A DNA stretch of 64,000 nt from CAJCJE01 sp036494465 (GTDB lineage Bacteria; Actinomycetota; Actinomycetes; Mycobacteriales; Pseudonocardiaceae), in the NCBI GenBank assembly GCA_036494465.1, contig DASXOJ010000287.1, forward strand, positions 17,699 to 81,698, in the 5' to 3' direction. Positions 10,415-19,088 of the stretch are shown one piece after another. The notes under the pieces were generated by a model. It did not search any database and was not told the DNA's origin. It saw nothing but the letters and a program-made list of their open reading frames with translations. A program made the translations under genes and the position numbers. Position 1 is the first letter of the stretch. Each line of letters starts with the position of its first letter.

Positions 10415-11649
10415 CCGGTCGCGATCTTCGGTCGACCGAGCTCTGACCGGTCGCCAACCCGTGCTGCCGCGTACACCCGCGCGGTCGCCTCGGCAATGTG
10501 TGACCAGTCGAAGTCCTCGGCAAGACGCGCCTTGGCCGCCTTGGCTCTGCGCCGGGCGGCCGGGGCATCAGCAAGCACCGAGGTCACCGCGGTCGCGATG
10601 CCGCCAACGTCGCCAGGTGCGAACGACAGGCCGGTGCGCCCGTCGATCACCACTTCACCCAGCCCGCCCGCGGTCGACGCAACGAGCGGCGCGCCGGCGG
10701 CCGCCGCTTCCAGTGCGACGATGCCGAACGGCTCGTACTTGCTGGGCAGCACCACCGCATCCGCGCAGGCGATGACCGCGCGGAGTTCGCGATCGGTGAG
10801 GTGGCCGACGAAATCGACCGCCCTGCGCACCCGATGCCGTCGCGCGGCCTCCACCAGTTCCAGTTCGTGACCGCCTTTTCCGGCCACGACCAACCGCGTG
10901 CCCGCCTTCGCCATGCGGATGCGCGGCAGTGCGGCGATCAGGTCCTGCACACCCTTTTCCCATTCGAGGCGCCCGAAGAACACCAGCAGACCCTCGCCGC
11001 CCGGGGCGTAGCGCTGCCGCGCCGCGCGCATGTCGGCGCCGCTCACCCGCCAGCCGTGCGACTCGATGCCGTTGTGGATCACCGTGATGGTTGCCGGGTC
11101 GACCTCGAACAGGTGCGCGACCTCCGCCCGCATGGCAGCCGAGCAGGTGATCAGCGCATCCGCGCGGTTGGCCAGCCACCATTCCGCCGAGTGCACCTGC
11201 TGGTTGAGGGGCTGGGACAGCCAACCGCTGTGCCGACCGGCCTCGGTCGCGTGCATGGTCGCGACCAGCGGCACGTCCAGTTGCTCGGCCAGACTGACCG
11301 CGGGGTGCACGACCAGCCAGTCGTGCGCGTGCACGACATCGGGGCGCCACCTGCCCAGCAGGCGATGCGCGGCGCGGATCATCGCGTGGCCCATGGCCAA
11401 TGTCCAGGCCAGCAGGTCGCGCTCGAACACCAGGTGCGGCGGGTCCTCGGCGACCCGGATCACCCGCACGCCCTCGATCACCGAATCCGTCGTCGGATGG
11501 TCGCTCGCGTCGCTGCCCGACTCGTGCCTGCACAGCACGACCACCTCGTGACCGGCGGACGCGAGGTGCCTGGCCAGGTCATGAACGTGCCTGCCGAGCC
11601 CACCGACAACCACCGGTGGGTACTCCCAGGACAACATCAGTAGACGCAT
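10396..11649 (-). CDS. GT4 glycosyltransferase, Rv3032/GlgA-like alpha-glucosyltransferase
   Basis: A 417-residue GT-B enzyme. The N-terminal loop LSWEYPPVVVGGLGRHV binds the nucleotide sugar as in glycogen synthases, HAHDWL follows near 115, and FFGRLEWEKGVQDL opens the C-terminal domain. The E-x7-E motif is visible in SKYEPFGIVALEA. Order and orientation with the next two genes match M. tuberculosis Rv3030-Rv3031-Rv3032, where Rv3032 makes the alpha-1,4-glucan backbone of methylglucose lipopolysaccharide. That role is inferred from synteny. Ribosome site AAGGAAGG precedes ATG 11649. Confidence 0.88.
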   Translation of the reverse strand: MRLLMLSWEYPPVVVGGLGRHVHDLARHLASAGHEVVVLCRHESGSDASDHPTTDSVIEGVRVIRVAEDPPHLVFERDLLAWTLAMGHAMIRAAHRLLGRWRPDVVHAHDWLVVHPAVSLAEQLDVPLVATMHATEAGRHSGWLSQPLNQQVHSAEWWLANRADALITCSAAMRAEVAHLFEVDPATITVIHNGIESHGWRVSGADMRAARQRYAPGGEGLLVFFGRLEWEKGVQDLIAALPRIRMAKAGTRLVVAGKGGHELELVEAARRHRVRRAVDFVGHLTDRELRAVIACADAVVLPSKYEPFGIVALEAAAAGAPLVASTAGGLGEVVIDGRTGLSFAPGDVGGIATAVTSVLADAPAARRRAKAAKARLAEDFDWSHIAEATARVYAAARVGDRSELGRPKIATGNAFNA

Positions 11650-11675
11650 TGCCTTCCTTTACGGCTCACAGGCCT

Positions 11676-13169
11676 TTACAGATCACGGGCATCGAGCTGG
11701 CCGAACGGACCGTCCTCGGCCCGCAACCGAGCCAACCGCGCGGGATCGGGATCGCGCAGCAGATTGGCGATTTCCGCGAAGCGTTCGCGATGCGTTTCCG
11801 CGCGGCGCCTGGCATAGTCGGCCGCCGAATCCTTGGTGACCATGAACGCCCAGTCGCTCGACAACGCCAGCAGGGCCTCGCGAACAAGCTGATCGAGCGC
11901 GGGATCGCGATACGCGCCGGCATATTTGTCCACAGTGGAGAGCAGCTCGCCCTGGAGTTCCGCGCCGTCCGCGACCAGATCGGCGACCTGCTCGCCGTCC
12001 CAGACCCGCCAGTCCTTGCCCGACCCCCACGATGACGCGGGCAGCTCCACCGGGGCACCGAGATGGCCGGCTGCCAGCGCGCCCTGCAGCGTGGTCACCC
12101 GCACGCCCGCCTCGGGCAACGCGCGCAGCACGCCCTCCAGCCAGGCCGGGCCCTCGTGCCACCAGTGCCCGAACAGTTCCGTGTCGTACGCGGCGACGAC
12201 CAAGCCGGGTTTGTCCTGGGACAGCAGGCGCTTGCGCACGGTGTCCACGAAATCCGCGACATCGCGACGCACCGCTGCTGCCGCGAGATCGGGCCGATAC
12301 GGCTGCTTGTCCTCGGCGCGCACGCGCTTTCCGGTGACCCGGCTCGGTTTCAGGCCCGAGGGATGGTCATAGGTGTGGAAGTCGCGGTACTCGGGCGAAC
12401 CCGGATAGCCGGCCTTCGGCGACCATACCCGGTACGTCACTTCGAGATCGCGGCCGAAACAGACCACGTCCGAATCGCCGACCGGCCGCGCCGCACCGGT
12501 TTTCCCGCGCAGCGCAGGGCCGTCCACCAGGAAGTGCGTCACGCCCGCCGCCGCGTAGTCGGCCTCCATGCCGGGCGCGTAGCCGCATTCCGGCGCCCAG
12601 ATGCCGCCAGGCGCCTCGCCGAGGCGGAGCCTGGTATCGGCGAGGCCGGTGCGCAGCGCGAAGCCGCGCACCCGGTCGGCGAGCAGTGGCTGGAACGGGT
12701 GCGTCGCCGGTCCGCCAAGCAACTCGAACACGCCCGATTCGCGCAACGGCCGCAGCACCGGTGAAAACCCGTGCCGCCAATGGGTTTCGAACTCTCCGAT
12801 CGCCGCGTCCGCCGCGCGGTGCTCGGCCGCCGCGAGGTCGCGCAGGTCCTGACTCGGGCGCCAACGGCCATTCCAGCGGGTCGCCGCGTAGTCCGCGCGC
12901 AGCCGCCAGTCACCGAGCCATTCGTGGCAGGCGCGCAGACAGTACGGGTCGTCCAGCTGCGCGGCCAGCACCGGGGTGAGGCCGAGGGTGAGCACATCGC
13001 GCCTGCCCTCATCGGCGAAGCGGCGCAACAGGTCCACGACCGGCAGGTAGGAGTTGGCCCATGCCTGGTAGAGCCATTCCTCGCCGACCGGCCAGGTGCC
13101 GTGGTGCGGCAACCAGGGCAGATGGCTGTGCAGAACCAAGCAGAACGTGCCGATCGGCTGCTCGGTCAC
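11676..13169 (-). CDS. GH57 (DUF1957) 1,4-alpha-glucan branching enzyme-like protein, Rv3031 type
   Basis: A 497-residue GH57 enzyme. HSHLPWLPHHG at the N terminus is GH57 conserved region 1. IWAPECGYAPG carries the presumed nucleophile Glu, and AAYDTELFGHWWHEGP carries the acid Asp. A DUF1957 C-terminal helical domain follows. It probably introduces alpha-1,6 branches in an alpha-glucan made by the neighbouring glycosyltransferase. The start GTG 13169 overlaps the stop of the upstream methyltransferase (GTGA), which is strong support; the longer in-frame extension to 13562 is arginine-rich shadow sequence. The gap to the glycosyltransferase gene is 26 bp. Confidence 0.9.
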   Translation of the reverse strand: MTEQPIGTFCLVLHSHLPWLPHHGTWPVGEEWLYQAWANSYLPVVDLLRRFADEGRRDVLTLGLTPVLAAQLDDPYCLRACHEWLGDWRLRADYAATRWNGRWRPSQDLRDLAAAEHRAADAAIGEFETHWRHGFSPVLRPLRESGVFELLGGPATHPFQPLLADRVRGFALRTGLADTRLRLGEAPGGIWAPECGYAPGMEADYAAAGVTHFLVDGPALRGKTGAARPVGDSDVVCFGRDLEVTYRVWSPKAGYPGSPEYRDFHTYDHPSGLKPSRVTGKRVRAEDKQPYRPDLAAAAVRRDVADFVDTVRKRLLSQDKPGLVVAAYDTELFGHWWHEGPAWLEGVLRALPEAGVRVTTLQGALAAGHLGAPVELPASSWGSGKDWRVWDGEQVADLVADGAELQGELLSTVDKYAGAYRDPALDQLVREALLALSSDWAFMVTKDSAADYARRRAETHRERFAEIANLLRDPDPARLARLRAEDGPFGQLDARDL

Positions 13170-13924
13170 GCCGGCCTCCCGGCGACCGCGACCAGATCCA
13201 GGCTGGCGTCGACGTCGCGATCGTGTACGACGAAGTCGTTGGCGCGCAACGAATCCACGTCCGCGAGCAGTCGTTCCGGCCAGGCGGCTTCGCCGGGGAG
13301 GTGACCCATGACCACGTCGAGCTGCGCCTGGATCAGCGAACCGCCGTAGGTCGCGTCCAGTTCGCGCAGGCGCGGTCCGTGGTGCAGTCCGCCCAGGAAC
13401 TCGACGGTGAAACCGGCCACGACGAGCAGTTCGCGCAGTTCGCCCTGGTCGAGCTCGCGGGTGTGGTACGGGTTGATCGGGCGGTCCTGACCAGGGGAGA
13501 AGGTGATCCGGTTCGGGGTGGTCAGCAGCAGCGTCCCGCCTGGTTTCAGCGCGCGACGGCATTCGGCGAGGAACCCGGCCTGGTCCCAGAGGTGTTCGAG
13601 CACCTGGAAGTTCGCGATCACGTCGATGGTCGCCGAGGCTATCGGCAATGTCGCCAGGTTCCCGCGCAGCACGTCGAGCCTGGGATAGCGAGCGCGCACG
13701 TGGGCCGTCGTCAATGGCTCGTAGTCCAGCGCGACAACCCTGGCCGCGACCTCCGCGAGCAGGTCGGCGCCGTAACCCTCGCCGCAGCCCGCCTCCAGCA
13801 CCATCGCGTCCACGCAGCGCTCGCGCAACGCGACATAGGCCGCTTCGTGGCGCCTGAACCAGTAGTTTTCCTCCGGCACGTCGGGCACGGTGCGTTCACC
13901 GGTGAGCGGGAGGGTCTGCTGCAT
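13166..13924 (-). CDS. Class I SAM-dependent methyltransferase, Rv3030 type
   Basis: A 252-residue methyltransferase with motif I VLEAGCGEGYGADLL near residue 45, acidic ALDYEPL, and LKPGGTLLLTTPN. It heads a three-gene minus-strand operon with the GH57 and GT4 genes. In mycobacteria the same operon makes methylglucose lipopolysaccharide, so methylation of glucose residues is a reasonable inference. The start ATG 13924 lies exactly 6 nt after a -10 hexamer (TACCGT), suggesting a leaderless mRNA; an upstream in-frame start would lie inside that promoter. Confidence 0.86.
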   Translation of the reverse strand: MQQTLPLTGERTVPDVPEENYWFRRHEAAYVALRERCVDAMVLEAGCGEGYGADLLAEVAARVVALDYEPLTTAHVRARYPRLDVLRGNLATLPIASATIDVIANFQVLEHLWDQAGFLAECRRALKPGGTLLLTTPNRITFSPGQDRPINPYHTRELDQGELRELLVVAGFTVEFLGGLHHGPRLRELDATYGGSLIQAQLDVVMGHLPGEAAWPERLLADVDSLRANDFVVHDRDVDASLDLVAVAGRPA

Positions 13925-13930
13925 TACTGA

Positions 13931-13936
13931 ACGGTA
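13931..13936 (-). promoter_or_regulatory. -10 element for leaderless methyltransferase operon
   Basis: TACCGT on the minus strand matches TANNNT and ends 6 nt before ATG 13924, so transcription should begin at or beside the start codon. Confidence 0.5.
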
Positions 13937-13989
13937 GCCTGTGCCCGCCGCCACACTCGGCGACGGGCACAGGCCCCGGTCAATCGATC

Positions 13990-14053
13990 AGGCTGGGTCT
14001 GATTCGGGCTGTGTCTGCTTCAGGCTGTGTCTGATTCAGGCTGTGTCTGATTC
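13990..14053. repeat. Four tandem 16-bp repeats at the end of the GH3 gene
   Basis: Unit AGGCTGTGTCTGATTC on the plus strand: copies at 13990-14005 (one change), 14006-14021 (two changes), 14022-14037 and 14038-14053 (identical). The array begins at the GH3 stop codon and fills the gap towards the methyltransferase promoter. Its function is unknown. Confidence 0.85.
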
Positions 14054-16376
14054 AAAACGCGACGCTGGCGGAAGCGTTGGTCGGCAGTGCCGCGCCGAGC
14101 GCCCCGCTGGAGAACACGTACTGGCCGGACTCGACCGACGGTGCCTGCGTCGAGTTGATGTCGCCCTGGGTGATCGCCAGGTTCGACTTCGGCACGTTCA
14201 CCGTGACCGTCGTCGACGCGCCCGCAGCCAGGTGCACCCTGGCGAAGCCGACCAGCCGCTGCGCGGGCTGGATCGGGTTGCTCACCGGCTGCGACACGTA
14301 GACCGGCACCACCACGTCACCGGCCTTGCCGCCGGCGTTGCTGACCGCGACGCTCACCTTCACCGCGTTGCCCGCCTTGCTCGCGGACACCGTTCCGAAC
14401 GTGTAGTTCGTATAGGACAGACCGGCACCGAACGCGTACAGCGGCTGGTAGACCGGGCCGGTCCCGTTGTAGGTGTTCGGCAGCGTCAGCAGGCGGTAGC
14501 TGTTCGGGTTGTCGGTGTTCTCCTTCGGCCACGAGACCGGCAGCCGGCCGCTCGGGTTGGTCGCGCCGTAGAGCACGTCGGCAACGCCGTTGCCGCCCTG
14601 GGTACCGGGCCGCCACGCCATCAGCAGACCGGCAGGAGTGACCCCGCCACCGGACTTCTCCAGTGAACCCAGCGCCAGCGGACGGTCGTCCACCACCACG
14701 ACCACGACCGGCTTGCCGGTCGCGACCAGTGCGGCGATCTCCGCCTGCTGGTCGGCGGGCAGGCTCGGGTCGCGCTTGTCGTTCGGGCCCTCGGCACCCG
14801 CCCCGTTGCCGACCACGACCACGTAGTCGTCGGTGCTACCCGCCGCCGCGACCGCGTCGGACTGGGAAGCCGCGTAGTTCACGTTCGCGCCACCCTGCGC
14901 CTTCAGACCCGCCAGCACGGTGACCGCGGTCTCCGGGCTACCAGCGGGAACGCCCTGCCAGCCGATCGTCCAGCCGCCCAGCGTGTTCGACACCGAATCG
15001 GCGCTCGGGCCGGTCACGGTGATGTGCGCGGAGTTGGCCAGCGGCAGCACGTTGCCGGTGTTCTGCAACAGCACGCTGGACTCCGCAGCGGCCTGACGGG
15101 CCAGCGGCGCGTCCGCGCCGACCGTCTGGTTCGCCTTGGACGCGTCCACGTACGGGTGGTCGAAGATCCCGGTCTTGAACTTCAGCTCCAGGATCCGCTC
15201 GGTCGCCTGGTTGATCCGCTGCATCGAGATCAGGTGGTCGTTGACCGCCTTGGTCAGGTTGGTGACGAAGGTCGGGCCGTCCAGTGGCACCATCGTCATG
15301 TCCACACCGGCGTTGACCGCCTGCGCGATCGCGTGCTCGTAGTCGGCCGCCGAGTGGTACTTGGTCTGCAGCGCCTCTACGTCGTTCCAGTCGCTGATCG
15401 TGACACCGGTGAAGTGCATCTGGTTGCGCAGCACGTCGGTCAGCAGGTAGTGCGAACCGGTCGCGGGCACGCCGTCGATCGCGCCCGAGTCGACCATCAC
15501 GGTGTCCGCACCCGCGTCAACGCCGCCCTGGTAGGACGGGAACTCGTCGTCCTGCAACCAGCGCAGCGGCAGGTTCGCGTCGGTGCGGTCCAGGCCGGAG
15601 CTCGCGCCGCCGTAGGAGGCGAAGTGCTTCACCGACGCGGCGACCTGGCCGTTCTGCTGCAAGCCGGAGACGCCCGCCGCCTCCATGGCCCCGTCAAGAG
15701 TCGGGTCCTCCCCGAAGGACTCGTTGTAGCGCCCCCAGCGCGTGTCCATGTCGACGTCGGCGACCGGACCGAAACCCCAGCGCACGTTCGTGGCCGCGGC
15801 CGCCGCCCCCGCGGACGCCTCGGCCTGCTTCTCCAGGTTGGTGTCGTAGCTGGCGCCCATGCCGATCTGGGCGGGGAAGATCGTGTCGCCGACGACGTTG
15901 CTGTGGCCGTGCACCACGTCCGCGCCGTAGGTGATCGGGATGTGCAGCGGGTTGTGCGCGATGGCGTACTGCTGGATCGAGTTGATCGCGTTGGCCCAGT
16001 CAGCCGGAGTGTCCGCGCCGTTGATGTCCTCGGTGGGCGGGGAGCCGCCGCCGGAGAGGATCGAGCCGACCGCGAGGTTGCCGAGCACGTTCTGCGCGCA
16101 GGTCGGGTTGAGCGGGCCCGCGCCGTAGTTGCAGTTGCCGACGATCTGGCTGACCTCGATCTGGGTCATCTGCCCGATCTTCTCGGCCAGCGTCATCCGG
16201 CCGACCAGGTCGTTCGCCCGGGCCTGGTTGGACGCCTGCTGGTTGAGGTACAGAGGCTGGTTGTCGGCGACGGCCGAACCGGAGCTGCCAGCGACGATGA
16301 CGGAGGCCGCCACCGTGCCGATCGCCACCGCGACCGCGATCACTGGTCGCTGGCCGAGTAAGCGCTTTCTTTTCAT
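14052..16376 (-). CDS. Secreted glycoside hydrolase family 3 (beta-glucosidase-like)
   Basis: A 774-residue protein with a signal peptide (MKRKRLLGQRP, then a hydrophobic core ending near residue 38), followed by a GH3 barrel. VKHFASYGG and the nucleophile region VTISDWNDVEAL (Asp in SDW) are conserved. A GH3_C domain and a fibronectin-III-like C-terminal domain (LSYTNYTF...) follow. It probably releases glucose from beta-glucans outside the cell. The start ATG 16376 has AGGAG 5 nt upstream. Codon 6 is TTA (16361-16359), a possible bldA control point. It is divergent from the S53 protease gene and not part of the conserved backbone. Confidence 0.92.
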   Translation of the reverse strand: MKRKRLLGQRPVIAVAVAIGTVAASVIVAGSSGSAVADNQPLYLNQQASNQARANDLVGRMTLAEKIGQMTQIEVSQIVGNCNYGAGPLNPTCAQNVLGNLAVGSILSGGGSPPTEDINGADTPADWANAINSIQQYAIAHNPLHIPITYGADVVHGHSNVVGDTIFPAQIGMGASYDTNLEKQAEASAGAAAAATNVRWGFGPVADVDMDTRWGRYNESFGEDPTLDGAMEAAGVSGLQQNGQVAASVKHFASYGGASSGLDRTDANLPLRWLQDDEFPSYQGGVDAGADTVMVDSGAIDGVPATGSHYLLTDVLRNQMHFTGVTISDWNDVEALQTKYHSAADYEHAIAQAVNAGVDMTMVPLDGPTFVTNLTKAVNDHLISMQRINQATERILELKFKTGIFDHPYVDASKANQTVGADAPLARQAAAESSVLLQNTGNVLPLANSAHITVTGPSADSVSNTLGGWTIGWQGVPAGSPETAVTVLAGLKAQGGANVNYAASQSDAVAAAGSTDDYVVVVGNGAGAEGPNDKRDPSLPADQQAEIAALVATGKPVVVVVVDDRPLALGSLEKSGGGVTPAGLLMAWRPGTQGGNGVADVLYGATNPSGRLPVSWPKENTDNPNSYRLLTLPNTYNGTGPVYQPLYAFGAGLSYTNYTFGTVSASKAGNAVKVSVAVSNAGGKAGDVVVPVYVSQPVSNPIQPAQRLVGFARVHLAAGASTTVTVNVPKSNLAITQGDINSTQAPSVESGQYVFSSGALGAALPTNASASVAF

Positions 16377-16718
16377 CCGGGCTCCTACCGCTGTGGTCCG
16401 CGCACGGACGCCCTCGTGCGGCCGTGACGCGCCGTGATCGACTGGATCGATAACGGGCGCTGCAATGCTTGACCGCGCCTGCTGTGTAGTCAATAGGTTG
16501 CGTGCAGCCAATCCCCAAGAAGACGATTCAGTAAATTCGTTCATCTTTCCGGTGTGGACTGTGTTCAAGACCACAGTCCACAGTGGTTCGCGCCCATCCG
16601 AGTGACGGCCAATTGGATCGCGCCGGTCGTCGGTTTTGTGGCCTACGAACGACGGGTGCCGCTTCACGTGGAATTCACGCGAAGCTCACCTTGTCTGTTC
16701 ACCCACCGAGGAGGAAAT
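16377..16718. other. 342-bp divergent intergenic region with inverted repeat
   Basis: Lies between the divergent GH3 and S53 genes. It contains a perfect 11-bp inverted repeat, TGTGGACTGTG at 16553-16563 and CACAGTCCACA at 16572-16582, with an 8-nt spacer, suitable for a dimeric regulator acting on both genes. A TTGACT box on the minus strand near 16494 may be a -35 for GH3. The S53 ribosome site AGGAGG is at 16709-16714. No gene is supported here. Confidence 0.5.
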
Positions 16719-18101
16719 TTGTCCGAATCGAGATGGAACCCGAGGCGCTCTGTCTTATCCAGAAGACGGGGAATCCTCTTAGCCCTCGGAGTCGCGACGC
16801 TGACCGCGCTGTCCGCGCTCACCGCCCAGGCCGCACCCGCTGCCACCCCCGGCATCGCCGCCAACCCCAACGCGGTCGCCACAGTCCGCGCCGAGGTCCA
16901 GGCCGGCACCCTGCTCAAGACGCACGGCGTGCTGAACGCGTGCGCGACCACCCAGGTCAAGCTGGCCTGCATGGCCGAGATCGCCACCACGGCGCCGAAC
17001 TCGAAGAAGGCGCTGGCGACCACCACTCCGGTCGGCTACGGCGCGACCGACCTGGCGAAGGCGTACAACCTGACCGGCGGCCAGACCGGCACCATCGCCA
17101 TCATCGACGCGGGCGCCTACCCCACCCTCGAATCCGACCTCGCCACCTACCGCGCGCAGTACGGTCTGCCCGCCTGCACCACCGCCAGCGGCTGCCTGAC
17201 CATCGGCGACATGAACGGCGGCCCGGCGCTGCAACCGTCCAGCGACTTCTTCGACCAGTACATCGAGGAAGAAGTCGCCGTCGAAACCTCGCTCGACGTG
17301 GACATGGCCTCCGCATCCTGTCCGGCCTGCAAGATCGTCGAACTGCAACTGCCCGACGAGGACGCCCTCGCCGGTGACACCGCCGACCAGCAGACCACCG
17401 ACTTCGGCACCGCGGTCAACACCGCCGCCAAGCTCGGCGCCAACGCGGTCAGCATGAGCTACCAGTACCCGAGCGACGCCTTCGAGGAGACCGGCACTCC
17501 CGGCCTCGACCTGTTCCACCCGGGCATGGCCGTGCTCGCGTCCTCCGGCGACAGCGGCTACGAAGGCAACCAGCACAACGGCTGGCCCAACAACCTGCCG
17601 TGGGTCACCTCGGTCGGCGGCACCTCGCTCTACCAGAGCGCCGACGGCAAGTCCTTCTCCCAGGTCGCCTGGGCCGAAGCCGGCTCCGGCTGTGAGACCG
17701 ACATGCCGCCGGCCATCGGCCAGCCCGCGTCGGTCAGCGCCTACTGCGGCGGCCACCGCGCCATGTCCGACATCTCCGCCGTCGCCGACCTGAACACCGG
17801 CGTCGCCGTCTACGACACCTACTCGCCGTTCTCCGGTGAACCGTACGAGTGGATCGTCGTCGGCGGCACCAGTGTGGCCTCGCCGTTCGTCGCGGGCGTC
17901 TACGCGCGTGCAGGCAACCTCTCGCAGGTCATCGGCCCGAACACGCTGTACATGGACAAGGCGTCCGACTTCACCGACGTCACCATCGGCTCCAACGTCG
18001 CGCCGAACGCCGGCGTCGGCCCGGCCCAGCTCTACACCGCTGGCAAGGGCTGGGACGGTCCGACCGGTCTGGGCACCCCGAAGGGCCTCACCGGCTTCTG
18101 A
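16719..18101 (+). CDS. Secreted S53 (sedolisin-family) serine peptidase
   Basis: A 460-residue exported protease. The N terminus MSESRWNPRRSVLSRRRG precedes a hydrophobic signal segment ending at AQAA. The Glu/Asp pair is in VETSLDVDMASA (E-x3-D), the oxyanion Asp region is ASSGDSGYEG, and the catalytic Ser is in GGTSVASPFVAG. There is little room for the usual long pro-domain. The start is TTG 16719, with AGGAGG 4 nt before it; the nearby ATG at 16733 is out of frame. Codons 13 and 21 are TTA. It is followed immediately by a palindromic tandem-repeat array. Confidence 0.87.
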   Translation: MSESRWNPRRSVLSRRRGILLALGVATLTALSALTAQAAPAATPGIAANPNAVATVRAEVQAGTLLKTHGVLNACATTQVKLACMAEIATTAPNSKKALATTTPVGYGATDLAKAYNLTGGQTGTIAIIDAGAYPTLESDLATYRAQYGLPACTTASGCLTIGDMNGGPALQPSSDFFDQYIEEEVAVETSLDVDMASASCPACKIVELQLPDEDALAGDTADQQTTDFGTAVNTAAKLGANAVSMSYQYPSDAFEETGTPGLDLFHPGMAVLASSGDSGYEGNQHNGWPNNLPWVTSVGGTSLYQSADGKSFSQVAWAEAGSGCETDMPPAIGQPASVSAYCGGHRAMSDISAVADLNTGVAVYDTYSPFSGEPYEWIVVGGTSVASPFVAGVYARAGNLSQVIGPNTLYMDKASDFTDVTIGSNVAPNAGVGPAQLYTAGKGWDGPTGLGTPKGLTGF

Positions 18102-18223
18102 TCCACCGAAACGGGACTATCCGAAACGGGATCATCCGACCTCGGATACTCCGAAACGGGATCATCCGAGGTCGGGTACTCCGAAACCGGATATTCCGAT
18201 ATCGGATTATCCGAATTCGAAGG
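18101..18223. repeat. Tandem array of 15-bp palindromic units after S53 gene
   Basis: About seven 15-bp units plus a degenerate first one. Typical units are ATCCGAAACGGGATC (18119-18133), ATCCGACCTCGGATA (18134-18148) and TTCCGATATCGGATT (18194-18208). Most units are near-palindromes of TCCGA..TCGGA form. The array fills the gap between convergent S53 and degV genes and extends into the last codons of degV. It may form small hairpins that end transcription from both sides, or be a protein-binding array. Confidence 0.85.
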
Positions 18224-19088
18224 CTCGCGGTCTCGCCGGCACGATTTCCGCCGGCGAGATCGTGAGCCCGATCCCGCCCGGTCCCACGTGGACCATGATG
18301 ATCGCGCTCACCCCGACCACGTTGATCTGGTTCAGGTTGGGCACCCGCTTCTTGAGCCTCTCCAGGATGTAGTCGATCCGCCGGTCCGCGCCGAAGTGCT
18401 CGATCGCGATGTCCACCGGAGCGTTGCCCGCCTTGGCCACCGCGGTGTCCACCAGCTTGCGGATCGCCCGGTCGCTGCCCATCGTCCGGGCCAACGGCAC
18501 GATCTCGCCGTTCTGCACGGTGAGCAGCGGTTTCACCGACAGCGCGCTGCCGATCAGGTGCGCGGCGGCACCGATCCGGCCGCCCCGGCGCAGGTACTCC
18601 AGAGTTTCCACGTGGATCAGCTCGACCGAGGAGGTCATGCGGCCCTGCGCCGCCTTGATCACCTGGTCCACGTTCCCGCCCGCGTTCGCGATCCGCGCCG
18701 CGGCGAGCACCGCGTAACCGAGGCTCATCCCGGCCGTGCCAGTGTCCACGACGTGCACCGGCACACGAGAATCCGCCGCGCCGAACTTCGCCATGTCCGC
18801 CGTCTTCGACAGCTTTCCGGAAATGTGCAGCGAAACCACGGCACTGGCGCCGCGCGCGATGGCGTCCTGGTAGGTCCAGAAGAACGCGCCGGGGTCAGGC
18901 GGTGACGTCGACAGCGGCGTGCCGTCGGCGAACGCGTCGAGCAGTGTCTTGGGTGCGATCCGAGCCTCGTCGTCGAGGTGATCGCCGACATGCAGCTGCT
19001 GCTGCACGACGGAAATGCCCCACCGTGCCGCCATATCGGTCGGCAGGCATGCGGTGGAGTCAGTCACAACAGTGACATAGCCGGCCAT
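18207..19088 (-). CDS. DegV family protein (fatty-acid binding)
   Basis: A 293-residue EDD-fold protein. The N-terminal TVVTDSTACLP and the LSTSPPDPGAF loop are DegV hallmarks that bind the carboxylate of a bound fatty acid, and ETLEYLRRGGRIG is the second conserved motif. Family members deliver fatty acids to FakA kinases; no fakA is seen here. The start is ATG 19088, from the family's usual N terminus. A TACAGT box 8 nt upstream may be a -10 giving a very short leader. The last codons (RAFEFG) read into the tandem-repeat array. Confidence 0.9.
   Translation of the reverse strand: MAGYVTVVTDSTACLPTDMAARWGISVVQQQLHVGDHLDDEARIAPKTLLDAFADGTPLSTSPPDPGAFFWTYQDAIARGASAVVSLHISGKLSKTADMAKFGAADSRVPVHVVDTGTAGMSLGYAVLAAARIANAGGNVDQVIKAAQGRMTSSVELIHVETLEYLRRGGRIGAAAHLIGSALSVKPLLTVQNGEIVPLARTMGSDRAIRKLVDTAVAKAGNAPVDIAIEHFGADRRIDYILERLKKRVPNLNQINVVGVSAIIMVHVGPGGIGLTISPAEIVPARPRAFEFG

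Noticed and set aside
11676..13562. Extended N terminus of the GH57 gene up to 13562
   Set aside because: The added 131 residues are arginine-rich shadow of the methyltransferase gene; GTG 13169 overlaps that gene's stop in the normal coupled way.
18101..18223. CRISPR array
   Set aside because: Units are contiguous 15-mers without unique spacers, and no cas genes are nearby.
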